This document shows positions 19,510 to 29,993 of a stretch of DNA of 64,000 nucleotides, one piece after another (within the stretch, counting starts at the first letter, position 1; the number at the start of each line of letters is the position of its first letter). The stretch covers positions 62,001 to 126,000 of the forward strand of contig JAATGQ010000041.1 of NCBI GenBank assembly GCA_015654595.1. Direction: 5' to 3'. Position numbers and translations under genes: made by a program. The DNA comes from Chitinophagales bacterium. GTDB taxonomy: Bacteria > Bacteroidota > Bacteroidia > Chitinophagales > Chitinophagaceae. Under the pieces are notes generated by a model. The model made no database searches. It was not told the origin of the DNA and worked only from the letters and a program-made list of their open reading frames with translations.

Positions 19510-21183
19510 CTAATAATACTTCACGCTCACCCCGGCCGGGAGCCGCCTCTGGTAATCCATCAGCTGCTGCTTCAATACCGGCGCATCTTCGGGCTTCAAC
19601 GAAAAGAAAGACACGGTATCGTCCCCGCAGATAACGTTATCCTGTATCCCCCAGGTTGCGACCTTACTCCAGTTATGGGTCAGACTATCCCCAAACCACT
19701 TCTCATAAAACACCGCCGTCTTTACCTGTTCTCTACGACAAAGACTATCCAGGAAAGCCGGACTCCATATGCCTTTCTTCCTGCTCCTTGCCACGGTGAT
19801 GTTCCCAAGTCCCCACAAATCGATCGTCTTGCCGGAAGTGAAAAATGAAATGGCCCCGATATCGTTAGCCGCCACAGCATCGGTGTCGTAATAGGTATGC
19901 AGGAACTGTCCCATCTGGTACTGCTGCTGATAGATATTGATACATGCCGTGCCCGTCTTTGTAAAGGCAGCACTGCTCCTCAAAAAGAAAGGGAAACAAA
20001 GCCCAAACAATGCAATCCCCGCAATCCAGCAGACACCTGCCGGTCTCTCCGCCAGCAGCGCCTTCCCATAACGGACAGCCAGCACCCCGATGATCAGCAC
20101 CGAACAAAAGACAAGCGAAGCCTCATATCGATACAACCAACCCGTAGAAGCAAAACAAAGCTGCGCCAACACGCCCATCGTCAGCAACAACAACACATAA
20201 CCATAGGCAGGTCTGATATACTTGTAAAATGCCAGCCAAACCAATGGCAGCAACATCAATAATCGTTGTGTCGCCAAAAGACTGATCCCCGGACGAGGCG
20301 TACCCGCCGGTATCCCATCGGTCTTGACCACCGTCAGCCGCTGTACAAGCATATTATCCAGCCAGTGCATGATCCCGCTGACCGACAAGGGAAGACTATC
20401 CGATTTCAAAAGCACAGAGTTCGGTAAAAAATAACTTCCCCTGGCAACGGAGTAAATACCAAACAGGATCAAAGGCAGCAAAGACAACAAACCAAGCCGC
20501 ACACCCAGCCAGAACTGACGATACCACAGCAGTAGCAGACAGGCTACGCCAACCAGGAACATGCCTTCATAACGAATGCCTGTGACCAGCATGCCAAAGA
20601 CCGGCAAAGCCCAGGGCATCGTCCATTTTGATCCGCTGCCGGAAGAACCCGACCCGAACAATGGTACGGCGCCGCCGGCAGTCCGCACCTCCAGCCACCC
20701 GGCAAACCCAAATATGAAAAGAAAGGAAAAAAGACACTGCAGGGTATGCTCCATACCGCAAACCAACAAGATCGGCAACGGCGTAAAGAACAACAGTGAT
20801 AAAAGTATCCAAAGCTGCGGCCCGCCATTGATCCCCTCCTTCTTTAACCAACGTTGAACCGCCAGCAGCAGCACAACCCCGGCCACGCAATTGACCAGGA
20901 AAGGAATGATCACCTGGACGCTGAACACCCGGAACAAGACAGCAAGAAGCACCGAATAAAGGACAGAAGAAGAAGCCGACGCAAATTCATGCGCACTGAT
21001 CCCCCAGGTCCCATGAAAGGCCAGATTCTTCGCGAGCGCCATATGAATAAACGTATCGTCGAGAGGATAAGTCCAGGCGCCATTGGTTTTCCTAAGAACA
21101 GCATACTCGATAACGGAAACCGGCAGCGCCAGCGCCGCCAGGGTCAGGATCATTACAAGTCTAGGCGAAAGCGTTTTTTTCAT
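19510..21183 (-). CDS. GT-C-like polytopic membrane protein
   Basis: The 557-residue protein has about 11-12 membrane segments. After the first segment comes a loop with a DD pair (YPLDDTFIHMALAKNLAFHG, D42-D43), the position and style of the catalytic acids in GT-C (GT39/ArnT-like) glycosyltransferases. A periplasmic C-terminal domain (about 430-557) follows. A Gly/Ser insert (GSGSSGSGS, about residues 177-185) sits in a cytoplasmic or periplasmic loop. The start overlaps the upstream O-antigen ligase gene by 23 bp, so the two are coupled. It presumably adds a lipid-linked sugar to a surface glycan or protein; not certain. Confidence 0.65.
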   Translation of the reverse strand: MKKTLSPRLVMILTLAALALPVSVIEYAVLRKTNGAWTYPLDDTFIHMALAKNLAFHGTWGISAHEFASASSSVLYSVLLAVLFRVFSVQVIIPFLVNCVAGVVLLLAVQRWLKKEGINGGPQLWILLSLLFFTPLPILLVCGMEHTLQCLFSFLFIFGFAGWLEVRTAGGAVPLFGSGSSGSGSKWTMPWALPVFGMLVTGIRYEGMFLVGVACLLLLWYRQFWLGVRLGLLSLLPLILFGIYSVARGSYFLPNSVLLKSDSLPLSVSGIMHWLDNMLVQRLTVVKTDGIPAGTPRPGISLLATQRLLMLLPLVWLAFYKYIRPAYGYVLLLLTMGVLAQLCFASTGWLYRYEASLVFCSVLIIGVLAVRYGKALLAERPAGVCWIAGIALFGLCFPFFLRSSAAFTKTGTACINIYQQQYQMGQFLHTYYDTDAVAANDIGAISFFTSGKTIDLWGLGNITVARSRKKGIWSPAFLDSLCRREQVKTAVFYEKWFGDSLTHNWSKVATWGIQDNVICGDDTVSFFSLKPEDAPVLKQQLMDYQRRLPAGVSVKYY

Positions 21184-22678
21184 TGAGAGGGGTTGGGGAT
21201 CCGTAATCGTTGACGCGTAAAAATATAGCGATAATCGGATAGTAAAAAGCCATATCCGTTATATTTCCAAGAGTGTTTTGCGCAAACATCCCGATATAAA
21301 AACAAAAGAGCGCACAGGTTCCCGCCGCAAACACAGGCCGCATCTCTTCGTCCGCACAATTGAAATACCCATATACCCCACGCCGAAGCACCGCATAGTA
21401 TAACACACAAAGCAAACCCAGACCAATCCATCCAATCTCAAGCGCCATCTGCAGATAACCGCTGTCCGTCTGAAAACCGGCGAGGAAGTGGCCGGGATTA
21501 AGGGTCAACCCTGCGTTGCCGGTCGTCCCTAACCCGCCCCCAAACGGATGAGACTGCATATAAGGCCTTATAAAAGCCCGCGCCACTTCCCGGACCTTAT
21601 AAGACTCATCGTGCGTTCCCGAAAAACTGGACCGAAAACGGTTGATCGTATTATTGTTGTAGACCGGCGCATACAGGATCCCCAGAAACACAACCGCGCC
21701 GACAATCGCAAAAGCCCGCGTCCCTCTCCGGTTGATCGTCAACAACACAAACATCACAAGACCTGCCAGGAGCATGACATTCGCCGTTCGGGTTCCAGAA
21801 TAGGCCATCGCCAGCAACATCAGGATCACACCCAAAAATTGCCGCCGCCGTTTCTTCTTGTCTTTTTCGTTGATCGCCAGTACAGTAAAGAAAACGCTGC
21901 AAGCCGCCATCATCCCGCCAAACGCCGTCGGGTCATTGAATGTCGAAAACTTTCGGAACTCCCCGTTGATAAAGACCAGCCCATAACGGACGTCATCGGC
22001 CATAACCCAGGTACGTTCATAGTCGAAGAGACCATGCCACTGCTGGATACAACCATACAAGGCCGTGCCTACACAACAGATGAAGAGCACGCGTATATAC
22101 CGCTGAACCCCTCCCTTATCCCCCACGATCAGCCAGGTGATGAACAGGAATATGAACGTTTCTATACTCCGGCGGATAGCCTGTGTCCACGCTGTCATTG
22201 AATGGCCTTCCGGATTAAAGACCTGCATCGCGCCATACAGGAAGTTGATGACGATCAACAGCGTGATCGTCGCCCGCGCAAACTCGTTAAAACCTTTCTT
22301 GATCGCAACGCCCTTTATAAAAAAACCCAGCAGGATACCGACGGTTAATACGTCGATGACAATACCTACCTGTAGACTATCCGAAAAGATAAGCCGGTTG
22401 AAATAGTAGACGACAAAACAATAAATCAGGTTGATATAAAAGCCCGTCTCCGGACTCAACAGACAGGTAATGACCACTCCCAGTCCAAGTATAGCCCCTA
22501 GCACGCCAAGACCAAGGATCATGTTAGCCGCCAACGAATACCCCATCACAACGGCAACGATCGTGGCGATCAGTACCCCCACCCAATTGTTTAGCTTGGC
22601 CTGAAGAAAGATCCTCTGCATAGGAGAACTTGCCTTGGGCTGGTTCTTTCTTCTCTGATTCGTGGTTGGTTTATTCAC
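21161..22678 (-). CDS. O-antigen ligase/Wzy-type polymerase
   Basis: The 505-residue protein has about 12 membrane segments and a large periplasmic loop between two late segments (RFRSSFSGTHDESYKVREV ... HPFGGGLGTTGNAGLTLNPGH, about residues 350-420). This is the layout of the Wzy_C/WaaL O-antigen ligase family. Such proteins polymerise or ligate lipid-linked repeat units at the periplasmic face. The frame opens at GTG 22678; an ATG at 22621 (MQRIFLQAKLNNW) would remove only a basic, polar 19-residue tail and is a fair alternative start. It heads a two-gene unit with the GT-C-like protein. Confidence 0.85.
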   Translation of the reverse strand: MNKPTTNQRRKNQPKASSPMQRIFLQAKLNNWVGVLIATIVAVVMGYSLAANMILGLGVLGAILGLGVVITCLLSPETGFYINLIYCFVVYYFNRLIFSDSLQVGIVIDVLTVGILLGFFIKGVAIKKGFNEFARATITLLIVINFLYGAMQVFNPEGHSMTAWTQAIRRSIETFIFLFITWLIVGDKGGVQRYIRVLFICCVGTALYGCIQQWHGLFDYERTWVMADDVRYGLVFINGEFRKFSTFNDPTAFGGMMAACSVFFTVLAINEKDKKKRRRQFLGVILMLLAMAYSGTRTANVMLLAGLVMFVLLTINRRGTRAFAIVGAVVFLGILYAPVYNNNTINRFRSSFSGTHDESYKVREVARAFIRPYMQSHPFGGGLGTTGNAGLTLNPGHFLAGFQTDSGYLQMALEIGWIGLGLLCVLYYAVLRRGVYGYFNCADEEMRPVFAAGTCALFCFYIGMFAQNTLGNITDMAFYYPIIAIFLRVNDYGSPTPLNEKNAFA

Positions 22679-22816
22679 TTGATGGTGTCAAAAAGGGTGG
22701 ATCAAAAGAGTACGACCTTGACAAATACGGCGATCATTATCGCTGCGATCACAATCGTGATAAAACGCTCGTGGGCAGATGGTTTCGTATCCTGCATAGT
22801 GGCCCAAAAATAGTAA

Positions 22817-22921
22817 AAAAAGCCGGCGTCTACCAACAAAAGTAGCCACCGGCTTTTTCGTCTATGTCCGGCAAAGGACCCTTTGCCGGGGGCCGGTCCG
22901 GGCAATACTGCCCGGACCGGC
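22817..22921 (-). terminator. Three-hairpin terminator cluster
   Basis: Three inverted repeats follow the stop of the giant gene ending at 22943: 22892-22904/22909-22921 (13 bp, loop ATAC), 22868-22876/22881-22889 (9 bp, loop GACC) and 22817-22826/22849-22858 (10 bp, longer imperfect loop). The last, on the minus strand, ends in a T-run. The last hairpin is the likely terminator; the first two may protect the mRNA 3' end. Confidence 0.75.
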
Positions 22922-22942
22922 TCCCCGAGGCGGCACCTCCCC

Positions 22943-25900
22943 CTATTCTTTCAAAATGGTAAAGGTCCTTATCAACTGCCCATCCTTATTCGTCACCTGC
23001 AGGAAGTAGACCCCAGCCTTTGTAAAGTTGTTATTCGCCTCTATCGGCAGATAATTGGCCCCCGCAACAAGATTATCAAATTCCTTGACATATACCTGGT
23101 GCCCCAGCGCATCTACGATCGACACCTTCATCTTAGCCCCGTATGTCGATGACGGTACACGAAGGGTAAAGGCTTGTTTGAACGGATTAGGATAAACCAT
23201 CACGATACTGTCATGCGCCGCAGTCTGGTTTGGCGGCGGTGTCGTCGACGACGTCGATGTATCCTTTCCGCCCGGCAACGCGTTCGGCGGTGTCGGCGCC
23301 GCCCCGGTATAAGGGGTATAACCGGAAAGAACGACCGAGTTCAGCCAGCCGCCGCCCGACGCCTGGCCATAAGCCAGCAAGGTCAGATTCAACCTGCCAT
23401 TGTTATCCGGCCTGACCCCATGCATCGTAACCGTTCCCTTGCTATTGTACATCGCGTTGAGGAAGACGGTATCTCCATTCACCACATAAGCAGAGGTGTT
23501 GTCCCCATAAAGATTCTCGCTTCCAAAGAAGGTCAGATCATAAGCCTGACCCAGGTTCAGACCGGAAAACTGCAAGCTGCCCGGATCTCCCTGGAAGGCG
23601 ACATATTCTTCCGCGATGACGGCATCGGGATAGACGCCCGAGTTGTTGCCCGTCACATACCCCAGCGAGTTCAACCCCGCAAAGTCCGTAGTCTGCGTCA
23701 TGCTGATGCTCGTGCCCGTTCCGGTACTATCCATAAAGTTGTTCCATACCTGCCCCTTCTGCGGCAACGCATTCAGGTTGTTCCAGGGTCGAGGCGCGGT
23801 ATCGACATCGTTGAAATTGATAAAGACCATATTCGCCGCGGTCGTGACAGCGGCTACATTGCTGTAATCGGACGTATCAGCCCCGGCATACGCGCGAACG
23901 GTATAATAGTAGGTGCTGTTCGGCGACAGCGCCGCATCGGAATAAGTCGTCGTACCCGCCGGCAGCGTAGCAATCTTTGTAAACTGCCCGGAGACATCGG
24001 ACCTCCACAATTCAAAGGCGCTCTCATTGGCCGACCGATCCTGCCACTGCAGACTGGCAGCATGCATCGAATGCTGGGTAACGCGCAGATCGGCCGGATT
24101 CAGGATAAGATCCTTCGCCGTATCATAAGCCTGAATAACAACAGCCCCCAGATATGCATTGACAGCCGCCGAATCCTTTGCCACGCTGATCGTAAAGGCC
24201 CCGCTCGTATCGGGAACAAGCCCGTTGATCGAAACGGTCTTATTGATATTGTAGCTGGCCTGCAGGCTTACGGTCTGGTCGCCAATCGTAAATTTCGTCA
24301 ACCCGTTGGTCCCATCCGACTGGCTGTTGAAGAATACAAAATTGTATTTCTTAGCCTTGCTGAGCCCCGCCACCTTGATATGCCGGACGGTCGTCGTCGG
24401 CTCATAAAGACCATTGCGCATGACAACATCGGGATAAAGCCCATCGGAATTACCGGTATACCTTCCGGAATTGTCAAACCAATAGAACCCATCGGTCAAC
24501 GTCAGCGAAAGAGCCGTGGCATTCCCCGCATCATCTTTTAATCCCGTCATCGCAGTTCCGGAATACGGCGGCGTCTGCAGCGTGTTCCAGGGTTTTGGCG
24601 TCGCAGCGCCACCGGTAAAGTTGACATACACGGACGTAACATTGGGCTCGGTAACGGCCAGGTTAAAGGTCGCCGACCCGCTGGAATCCATCGCATCTGT
24701 AGCCGTAATGGTGATATTGGGATAGAAACCGACAGTACCCGCAGATGGCGCGATCGTGACCAGCCCTGTGCCATCCCCATTGTCATTAAAGGTTGCAAAA
24801 GCCGGTAACCCGGTTGCCGTCAGCGTCAATTGAGTACCCGGCGCCGCCGTTGTCCTTACGGTAAAGGTATCTTCCTGGTTGTTCTTTATCGTCACATCGC
24901 CAATCGGATTGACCACCGGCGGATGATTCCCCGTTATCACATTCGCGGTATCGGAATACCCGGAATAGCCATGATTGTTATAGGCCCGAACGGTATACAG
25001 GTATCTGGTATTGCCGGCAACGGAACTGTCGGTATAAACATTAGCCGCATTCCCCGCTACCGTCCCGATCATCGAGAACACGCCGGTTGAAGCCGGAGCC
25101 CGCCAGATCTGATACCCCAACGCATTGTACGCGGAATCCGCCCAGTTAAGTCCCACACCAGCCGCAACATCCTGCGCAGTCAGCAAACCTGGCCCCGCCG
25201 GTCTTGTACCATCGTCATAATGTTTGGTGAGGACCAGCGCATTCAGATAACCCAGCGCAGTACCCGCCGCCTTGCCCATAGAGAAGGCAATCGTACCCGC
25301 CGCAGCAGGCTTGATGTTCGGAATGGTCACGGTATTGGTCTTGTTATCCTGAACATACAACTGGACAGTCTGCGTTCCAACGGTATAAGTCGTCGTACCA
25401 TTGTCGGACACGCCATTGTAAACGCTGTTCGCAAAGAAAGTAAGATCATACATCGAAGAGGTATCCAGCCCGCTGTACGTACCGTTCAACACATCGGGAC
25501 CACCATAAATACTGCCCCACCATAGATAGTCCTGCAGCACGTGATCGGGATAGACACCGGAATTATTCCCCGTCGAAGAACCGCCGTTAAAGGTATTCCA
25601 CCAGGTAGAAGGGCTAAAGGCCAGTCCTACTGCCGTAGAGGTACCCGAAGAATCTTTCAGACCCGTCGTCGTTGTCCCCATCAACGCATTCCAGGGTAAC
25701 CCCAGCGCGCTGGAATCCTGGTACGCCATCCGCGCATAGATCTTTGTATCGGGACTCTTGTTGGTCACGGTGACGGTAAAGGTCCTGACCGCCGAAAGCC
25801 CGTTGTTATCGTTGACAGTCACCTGAACGGTATAAACGCCCGCAGCCGAAAAACCGGGGTGCAAGGCCAGCGTAGCCAATCCATTCCCCGTAGCCGTAAG

Positions 25901-28900
25901 CACGGACCCCGCCGGCGCCCCGCTGACGGATAGCTTCAGGGTGTCCGCCGTATTGTGCTCCTGCGCCTTCAGCCTAACGCTCAGGGTATCCCCCTCGGGA
26001 AGGGTATAGTTGACGACACTGTCGATCGTCGGCGTCCAGGCATCATTGACCAACAGGTTAAAACTGGTGGAATCGGACATACCAAAGACATCGGTCACTT
26101 TTACTTTCAGACCGGTATAGGTTCCCTGATCGGATACCGCCGGACTGACAACCAAAGCACCCGATCCGTCCCCATTGTCTGTCAGCGTCACAAAAGCAGG
26201 AAGATTGCTGGCGCTGAAGGTCAGTGTTCCGCCGCCGGCATGTGTCGCGCTAAGCGCAATCGTCGTGGTCGTTCCATAACGGGCCTGCTGGTTGCCGAGC
26301 TTGGTGATGACAGGCGGATTATCCAGCGTCCTGGCACTCACCGCTGGCGTAAAGGCGGAGTTGCCGCCGGAATTGATCGCCCTTATCTTATAGTAATAAA
26401 GTGCATCGGCAAAAAGACCGGAGTCGACAAAACTCGTCGCTGTCGCCGGTAATACCCGCCACAATACATAGCTGTTACTGTCTGCCGCCGACCGGTAGAT
26501 CTGGATATTATCGGCGTTCGTCGCAGCGTTCGACCAGGACAGATCGATCTGGGATGCGCTGACCGCAGTTGCCTTCAGACCGGAAGGCACAGCGGGTACG
26601 GCCGGCAAGGCCGGTGTCGTAACATTGGATTGTTTATAGGTAAAATTCTTTATCGTATTGATCGTCGTCGCATCAAAAGCGGTGCTGTAAACGCCAAAGT
26701 CATCGATCCAGCCGCCAAAACGCTGCCCATTATCATGGTACGCATTGGTATAGGCATAACCTCCATTCGTCACCCCGATACTGGACAGATCGGTCGTCGT
26801 AAGGATCGAATGGAAAGGCAGGTTGTAATTGGAAGCCGCCAATACGCCATTGACATAAAGCTGAAGGGAATCGCCGTTATACACCACGGTAATAAAATTC
26901 CAGTCGCTGCTGTTATAAGTAGTGTAAGTCACGCCCACCACACTATTACTGGCCGCAGCAGCAATCAACGTAGTATTGTTCAACACAAGCCCCAGCCCAT
27001 TGTCCGCCCCGCCAATGTCAAAGATGACCCGGTTTGCGCCCGCCGTGCTGCTGGATTTCAGCCAAAGGGAGACAGTCCGCTGGGTATAGTTCTCCTGCAG
27101 GAAGCCATTCGTCGGCGGGATCGTCATCGCCTGGCTGCTCCCGTTGAGCTTCACGGAATAAGCACCTTCCGCCTTTGTACCCGCATCGAATGTGGGAGAG
27201 CCCACCGCAGTCAGCAGATGCCCGTTGCCGGTACTGTCCGCAAAACTGTTGTTGAATTTCCATTCTGCTTCGGTATAATTGCTGGCCAGGTTAGATCCGC
27301 CATATTGACCGATAGCCCTGACCTTATAATAGTAATGGGTACTCGCCGCCACCGTAGAATCGACAAAGCTCGTAACATTCGGACCAGTCGTGCCGATCGT
27401 ATTGAAACCGGTGCTTCCGCTCGTAGAACGCCAGATCTCAAAACCCGTCTCATTGCTGCTGTTGTCGGTCCAGTTAAGGGTAACACGGTTATAGGCATTA
27501 GCCGTTGCCATCACATTGGAAGGCGCCGCCGGCGCAACGCCGCCAGGAATAGCCAGATCTCCGAAGACACTGTCGGGCAGCGCCGTATACCCCGCAGCCC
27601 CAGGCATCTTCCACGACACATTCAGAATAGCGGCTCCCGTCCCCTGCAAATAAGTCACGGCTATAGGATAAACCCCCACCTGCAGATTCATCGTGCCGGA
27701 ATAAATGGTCTTGGTACCATGCAGCCCGTCATTATTGACGACCGGGAAAGCGGTATAACTATAAGCGGAACCGGTAGCATTCAGCGATCCGATATACAGC
27801 TTGCTGCCATCATCGGAAGTCGTCGAGAAACTGTACGCGCCAGCCTTCGTGACATGCAGATAGCCTTCAAACAGGAAAGAGTAATTGATCGCCTGTGTGG
27901 CCGGCGAAAGGGTAATATTTGGCGCTATCCCGGTAAGGGTCGGCGTCATCGTCGAAAAGTCTGGCAGCTGCGAAGGCGCCGCAGCATAAGGATAATACTT
28001 CCAGGTCACATTGCCATTGATCGGCTGTGCCACGACCTGGTTGCTCGGCGCAGAGTTGTTACCCGCAGAATCGACAGCCTTTACGACAAACGCATAGGTC
28101 TGCTGGTAGGTCAGCCCAAAAACGGTAAACCGGACGGAATCCTTCGATACGACGTATTGCTTCACACCGTTGACATAGACATCGTATTCGGTCACGCCGA
28201 TATTATCCTTGGACGCAGTCCAGGCCAGCGAGACGGAACTACGCGTTGTCCCGGTAACGGATAGATTGCCCGGAGCCGTGGGCGGGATCGTATCGGCAAT
28301 CGTAGAACCGCTGGCCTCCGCAGAAGACGCAGCCGCCCCCGAAGTATCGACGGCCCGGACGATATAATAGTATTTGGTTCCAGGAGTAAGCCCGGTAAGC
28401 GAGTCCTTGGTCACATCAGGACCGGTGATCGTTACAAGTTTGTAAGGACCGCCGGAATGAGTGGCCTGGTAGACTTCAAAATTGGTTTCGTTAAACGCAG
28501 GAGAAGGATTCTGACTCCAGTTCACCAGCAGCGACGTAAGCGAGACAGGCGTTACGCTAACCCCCGAAGCGGGATCAGGCTTATTAGGACCATTCGCGTC
28601 GATGACCTTGAACGGCGGAGAGGCGATCGTACTACAGCCATATTTTTCTGTTACACTCGCCCTATAATAACCGGCAGTCGCGTTGTTATGCACACTCATG
28701 GTATCGATCACCACCGTCGACGGCTGCTTAAACCAACTGTAAGATGTATACCCCGCCGGCTCCATCAGACTGACCCCGGTATTCCCATCCGGCGCCGGCA
28801 CCACCTTACTCATCAGCCCGTTGACAGTGATCGCCGGCGTTTGCGTTGGCTGTTTGATAGAAAGGACCACCGGCACAGGCGACCAGTTCGACCATATCCC

Positions 28901-29941
28901 ATTCCTCTCCACCCTGCAATCATAAGAACCCAACGCCGTCGCCGTGATCGTATTCGAAGTAGCCCCGGGGATCACGATCCCATCCTTTCGCCATTGATAG
29001 GCGTCAAAGCCTTTCACGACCCCGATAGTAACGCTAAAAGCCTGGTTAGGACAAAACTGCGTCCGGCCAAACAAAACCCAGGGATTGGAAGAATAAGCTT
29101 TATTGATAAATGGCCAGAAGGCAGGCATACTCCAGGTGCTATCCCAGGTATCATGCGCCTGTGTGGTCATATTCAGATCGACATAATTGGCCCCGGCAGC
29201 CTGCAAAGCCGTGTTTACCTGTGCAGCGGTATACGGCGTCGGATTGCCATCCAGACCGCCATGTATATTCCAGATAGGCGTAAACTTCAGCTTTTGTACC
29301 ATCGAGTCGACAGTATAAGCCACATCGACGGAAGACATCGGGATCAACCCCGCAATATAGGTAGGATAAGAAAGGAACATATTCCAGGTACCGCCCCCGC
29401 CGCCAGACAGCCCGTTGTTCATCACCCGGAAAGGATCGAGTTTGTTATTGGCAACCATATAATCGATCAGCTCCTTGATCGGACCATACTGACTGGGGCC
29501 CCATCCGCCGGAGGTCTGCATGACCAGTATATAACCATCAAAAGTTCCGTTGTCCACGGACTGCGCAAAGAACTGACCGCCATGATAAAGGGAAAGCTCA
29601 TTGTCATAGATCGTCGCCCCCGCCTCTCCTACCCCATGATAAAAGATCAGCATCGGGTATTTCTTGCCGTCGTTGGCCGTTGGGTTATAACTCTTGGGAA
29701 AATAAAGCCGGAAAGGATTGTTCTTATAGATATAACATTTATAACCCGTGGTATTCCAGGTCAGTTTGACCGTCCGTACCCATTTCCCGATCGTTCCATA
29801 AGGGGGCTGGGCAGGTGGTGAGGCGGAATTATAGGTTTTTACGGTATCCGTGGGGTTCAGTATACTTTGAGCCCGGAGGGACACAAGGGGCAATAAAAGA
29901 ACGCACAACAACAGGTTGACAAACCGGGTAGAAATTTGCAT
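22943..29941 (-). CDS. Giant T9SS surface protein with N-terminal serine hydrolase (paralog 1)
   Basis: The 2,332-residue product has a signal peptide (1-25) and an alpha/beta hydrolase (about 45-290) like COG4099/CE1 esterases or peptidases: YPMLIFYHGVGEAG, nucleophile NNGLSGGGG (Ser179), HGGLDG (Asp231), AHDTWDS (His263). Ig-like segments follow, then FN3 (about 450-640), PA14-like (640-795), FN3, LamG-like (890-1095), FN3 and two cadherin/Ig-like repeats. Three copies of an unnamed module (signature PWN..GVYPD; about 1395-1578, 1765-1938, 2035-2208) are interleaved with FN3. A T9SS type A domain (VYPNPFKQAFTL, about 2241-2332) ends the protein. It probably acts at the surface on a polymer ester or peptide; substrate unknown. 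Closest to paralog 2 in domain order. Confidence 0.88.
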   Translation of the reverse strand: MQISTRFVNLLLCVLLLPLVSLRAQSILNPTDTVKTYNSASPPAQPPYGTIGKWVRTVKLTWNTTGYKCYIYKNNPFRLYFPKSYNPTANDGKKYPMLIFYHGVGEAGATIYDNELSLYHGGQFFAQSVDNGTFDGYILVMQTSGGWGPSQYGPIKELIDYMVANNKLDPFRVMNNGLSGGGGGTWNMFLSYPTYIAGLIPMSSVDVAYTVDSMVQKLKFTPIWNIHGGLDGNPTPYTAAQVNTALQAAGANYVDLNMTTQAHDTWDSTWSMPAFWPFINKAYSSNPWVLFGRTQFCPNQAFSVTIGVVKGFDAYQWRKDGIVIPGATSNTITATALGSYDCRVERNGIWSNWSPVPVVLSIKQPTQTPAITVNGLMSKVVPAPDGNTGVSLMEPAGYTSYSWFKQPSTVVIDTMSVHNNATAGYYRASVTEKYGCSTIASPPFKVIDANGPNKPDPASGVSVTPVSLTSLLVNWSQNPSPAFNETNFEVYQATHSGGPYKLVTITGPDVTKDSLTGLTPGTKYYYIVRAVDTSGAAASSAEASGSTIADTIPPTAPGNLSVTGTTRSSVSLAWTASKDNIGVTEYDVYVNGVKQYVVSKDSVRFTVFGLTYQQTYAFVVKAVDSAGNNSAPSNQVVAQPINGNVTWKYYPYAAAPSQLPDFSTMTPTLTGIAPNITLSPATQAINYSFLFEGYLHVTKAGAYSFSTTSDDGSKLYIGSLNATGSAYSYTAFPVVNNDGLHGTKTIYSGTMNLQVGVYPIAVTYLQGTGAAILNVSWKMPGAAGYTALPDSVFGDLAIPGGVAPAAPSNVMATANAYNRVTLNWTDNSSNETGFEIWRSTSGSTGFNTIGTTGPNVTSFVDSTVAASTHYYYKVRAIGQYGGSNLASNYTEAEWKFNNSFADSTGNGHLLTAVGSPTFDAGTKAEGAYSVKLNGSSQAMTIPPTNGFLQENYTQRTVSLWLKSSSTAGANRVIFDIGGADNGLGLVLNNTTLIAAAASNSVVGVTYTTYNSSDWNFITVVYNGDSLQLYVNGVLAASNYNLPFHSILTTTDLSSIGVTNGGYAYTNAYHDNGQRFGGWIDDFGVYSTAFDATTINTIKNFTYKQSNVTTPALPAVPAVPSGLKATAVSASQIDLSWSNAATNADNIQIYRSAADSNSYVLWRVLPATATSFVDSGLFADALYYYKIRAINSGGNSAFTPAVSARTLDNPPVITKLGNQQARYGTTTTIALSATHAGGGTLTFSASNLPAFVTLTDNGDGSGALVVSPAVSDQGTYTGLKVKVTDVFGMSDSTSFNLLVNDAWTPTIDSVVNYTLPEGDTLSVRLKAQEHNTADTLKLSVSGAPAGSVLTATGNGLATLALHPGFSAAGVYTVQVTVNDNNGLSAVRTFTVTVTNKSPDTKIYARMAYQDSSALGLPWNALMGTTTTGLKDSSGTSTAVGLAFSPSTWWNTFNGGSSTGNNSGVYPDHVLQDYLWWGSIYGGPDVLNGTYSGLDTSSMYDLTFFANSVYNGVSDNGTTTYTVGTQTVQLYVQDNKTNTVTIPNIKPAAAGTIAFSMGKAAGTALGYLNALVLTKHYDDGTRPAGPGLLTAQDVAAGVGLNWADSAYNALGYQIWRAPASTGVFSMIGTVAGNAANVYTDSSVAGNTRYLYTVRAYNNHGYSGYSDTANVITGNHPPVVNPIGDVTIKNNQEDTFTVRTTAAPGTQLTLTATGLPAFATFNDNGDGTGLVTIAPSAGTVGFYPNITITATDAMDSSGSATFNLAVTEPNVTSVYVNFTGGAATPKPWNTLQTPPYSGTAMTGLKDDAGNATALSLTLTDGFYWFDNSGRYTGNSDGLYPDVVMRNGLYEPTTTVRHIKVAGLSKAKKYNFVFFNSQSDGTNGLTKFTIGDQTVSLQASYNINKTVSINGLVPDTSGAFTISVAKDSAAVNAYLGAVVIQAYDTAKDLILNPADLRVTQHSMHAASLQWQDRSANESAFELWRSDVSGQFTKIATLPAGTTTYSDAALSPNSTYYYTVRAYAGADTSDYSNVAAVTTAANMVFINFNDVDTAPRPWNNLNALPQKGQVWNNFMDSTGTGTSISMTQTTDFAGLNSLGYVTGNNSGVYPDAVIAEEYVAFQGDPGSLQFSGLNLGQAYDLTFFGSENLYGDNTSAYVVNGDTVFLNAMYNSKGTVTMHGVRPDNNGRLNLTLLAYGQASGGGWLNSVVLSGYTPYTGAAPTPPNALPGGKDTSTSSTTPPPNQTAAHDSIVMVYPNPFKQAFTLRVPSSTYGAKMKVSIVDALGHQVYVKEFDNLVAGANYLPIEANNNFTKAGVYFLQVTNKDGQLIRTFTILKE

Positions 29942-29949
29942 GACAGATG

Positions 29950-29993
29950 ATTATAGGTAACGTACCAGCGTAAAGACGCTGGCAGCCTATAAT
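29950..29993 (-). promoter_or_regulatory. Nested inverted repeat in the leader of giant gene 1
   Basis: An outer 8-bp repeat (29950-29957 with 29986-29993) encloses an inner 7-bp repeat (29965-29971 with 29976-29982, loop of 4), together a 44-base hairpin that ends 8 bases before the ATG at 29941. It could be an operator or a leader structure controlling translation. Neither neighbouring paralog has an obvious equivalent at this position. Confidence 0.45.

Noticed and set aside
23174-29821. Long plus-strand open frames (up to 544 codons) opposite giant gene 1, and similar ones (up to 765 codons) opposite giant genes 2 and 3
   Set aside because: They lie exactly antisense to clear protein-coding frames with recognised domains, are rich in Arg/Ile/Gly from reversed codons, and have no domain or signal peptide. 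Codon bias of the sense strand explains their length.
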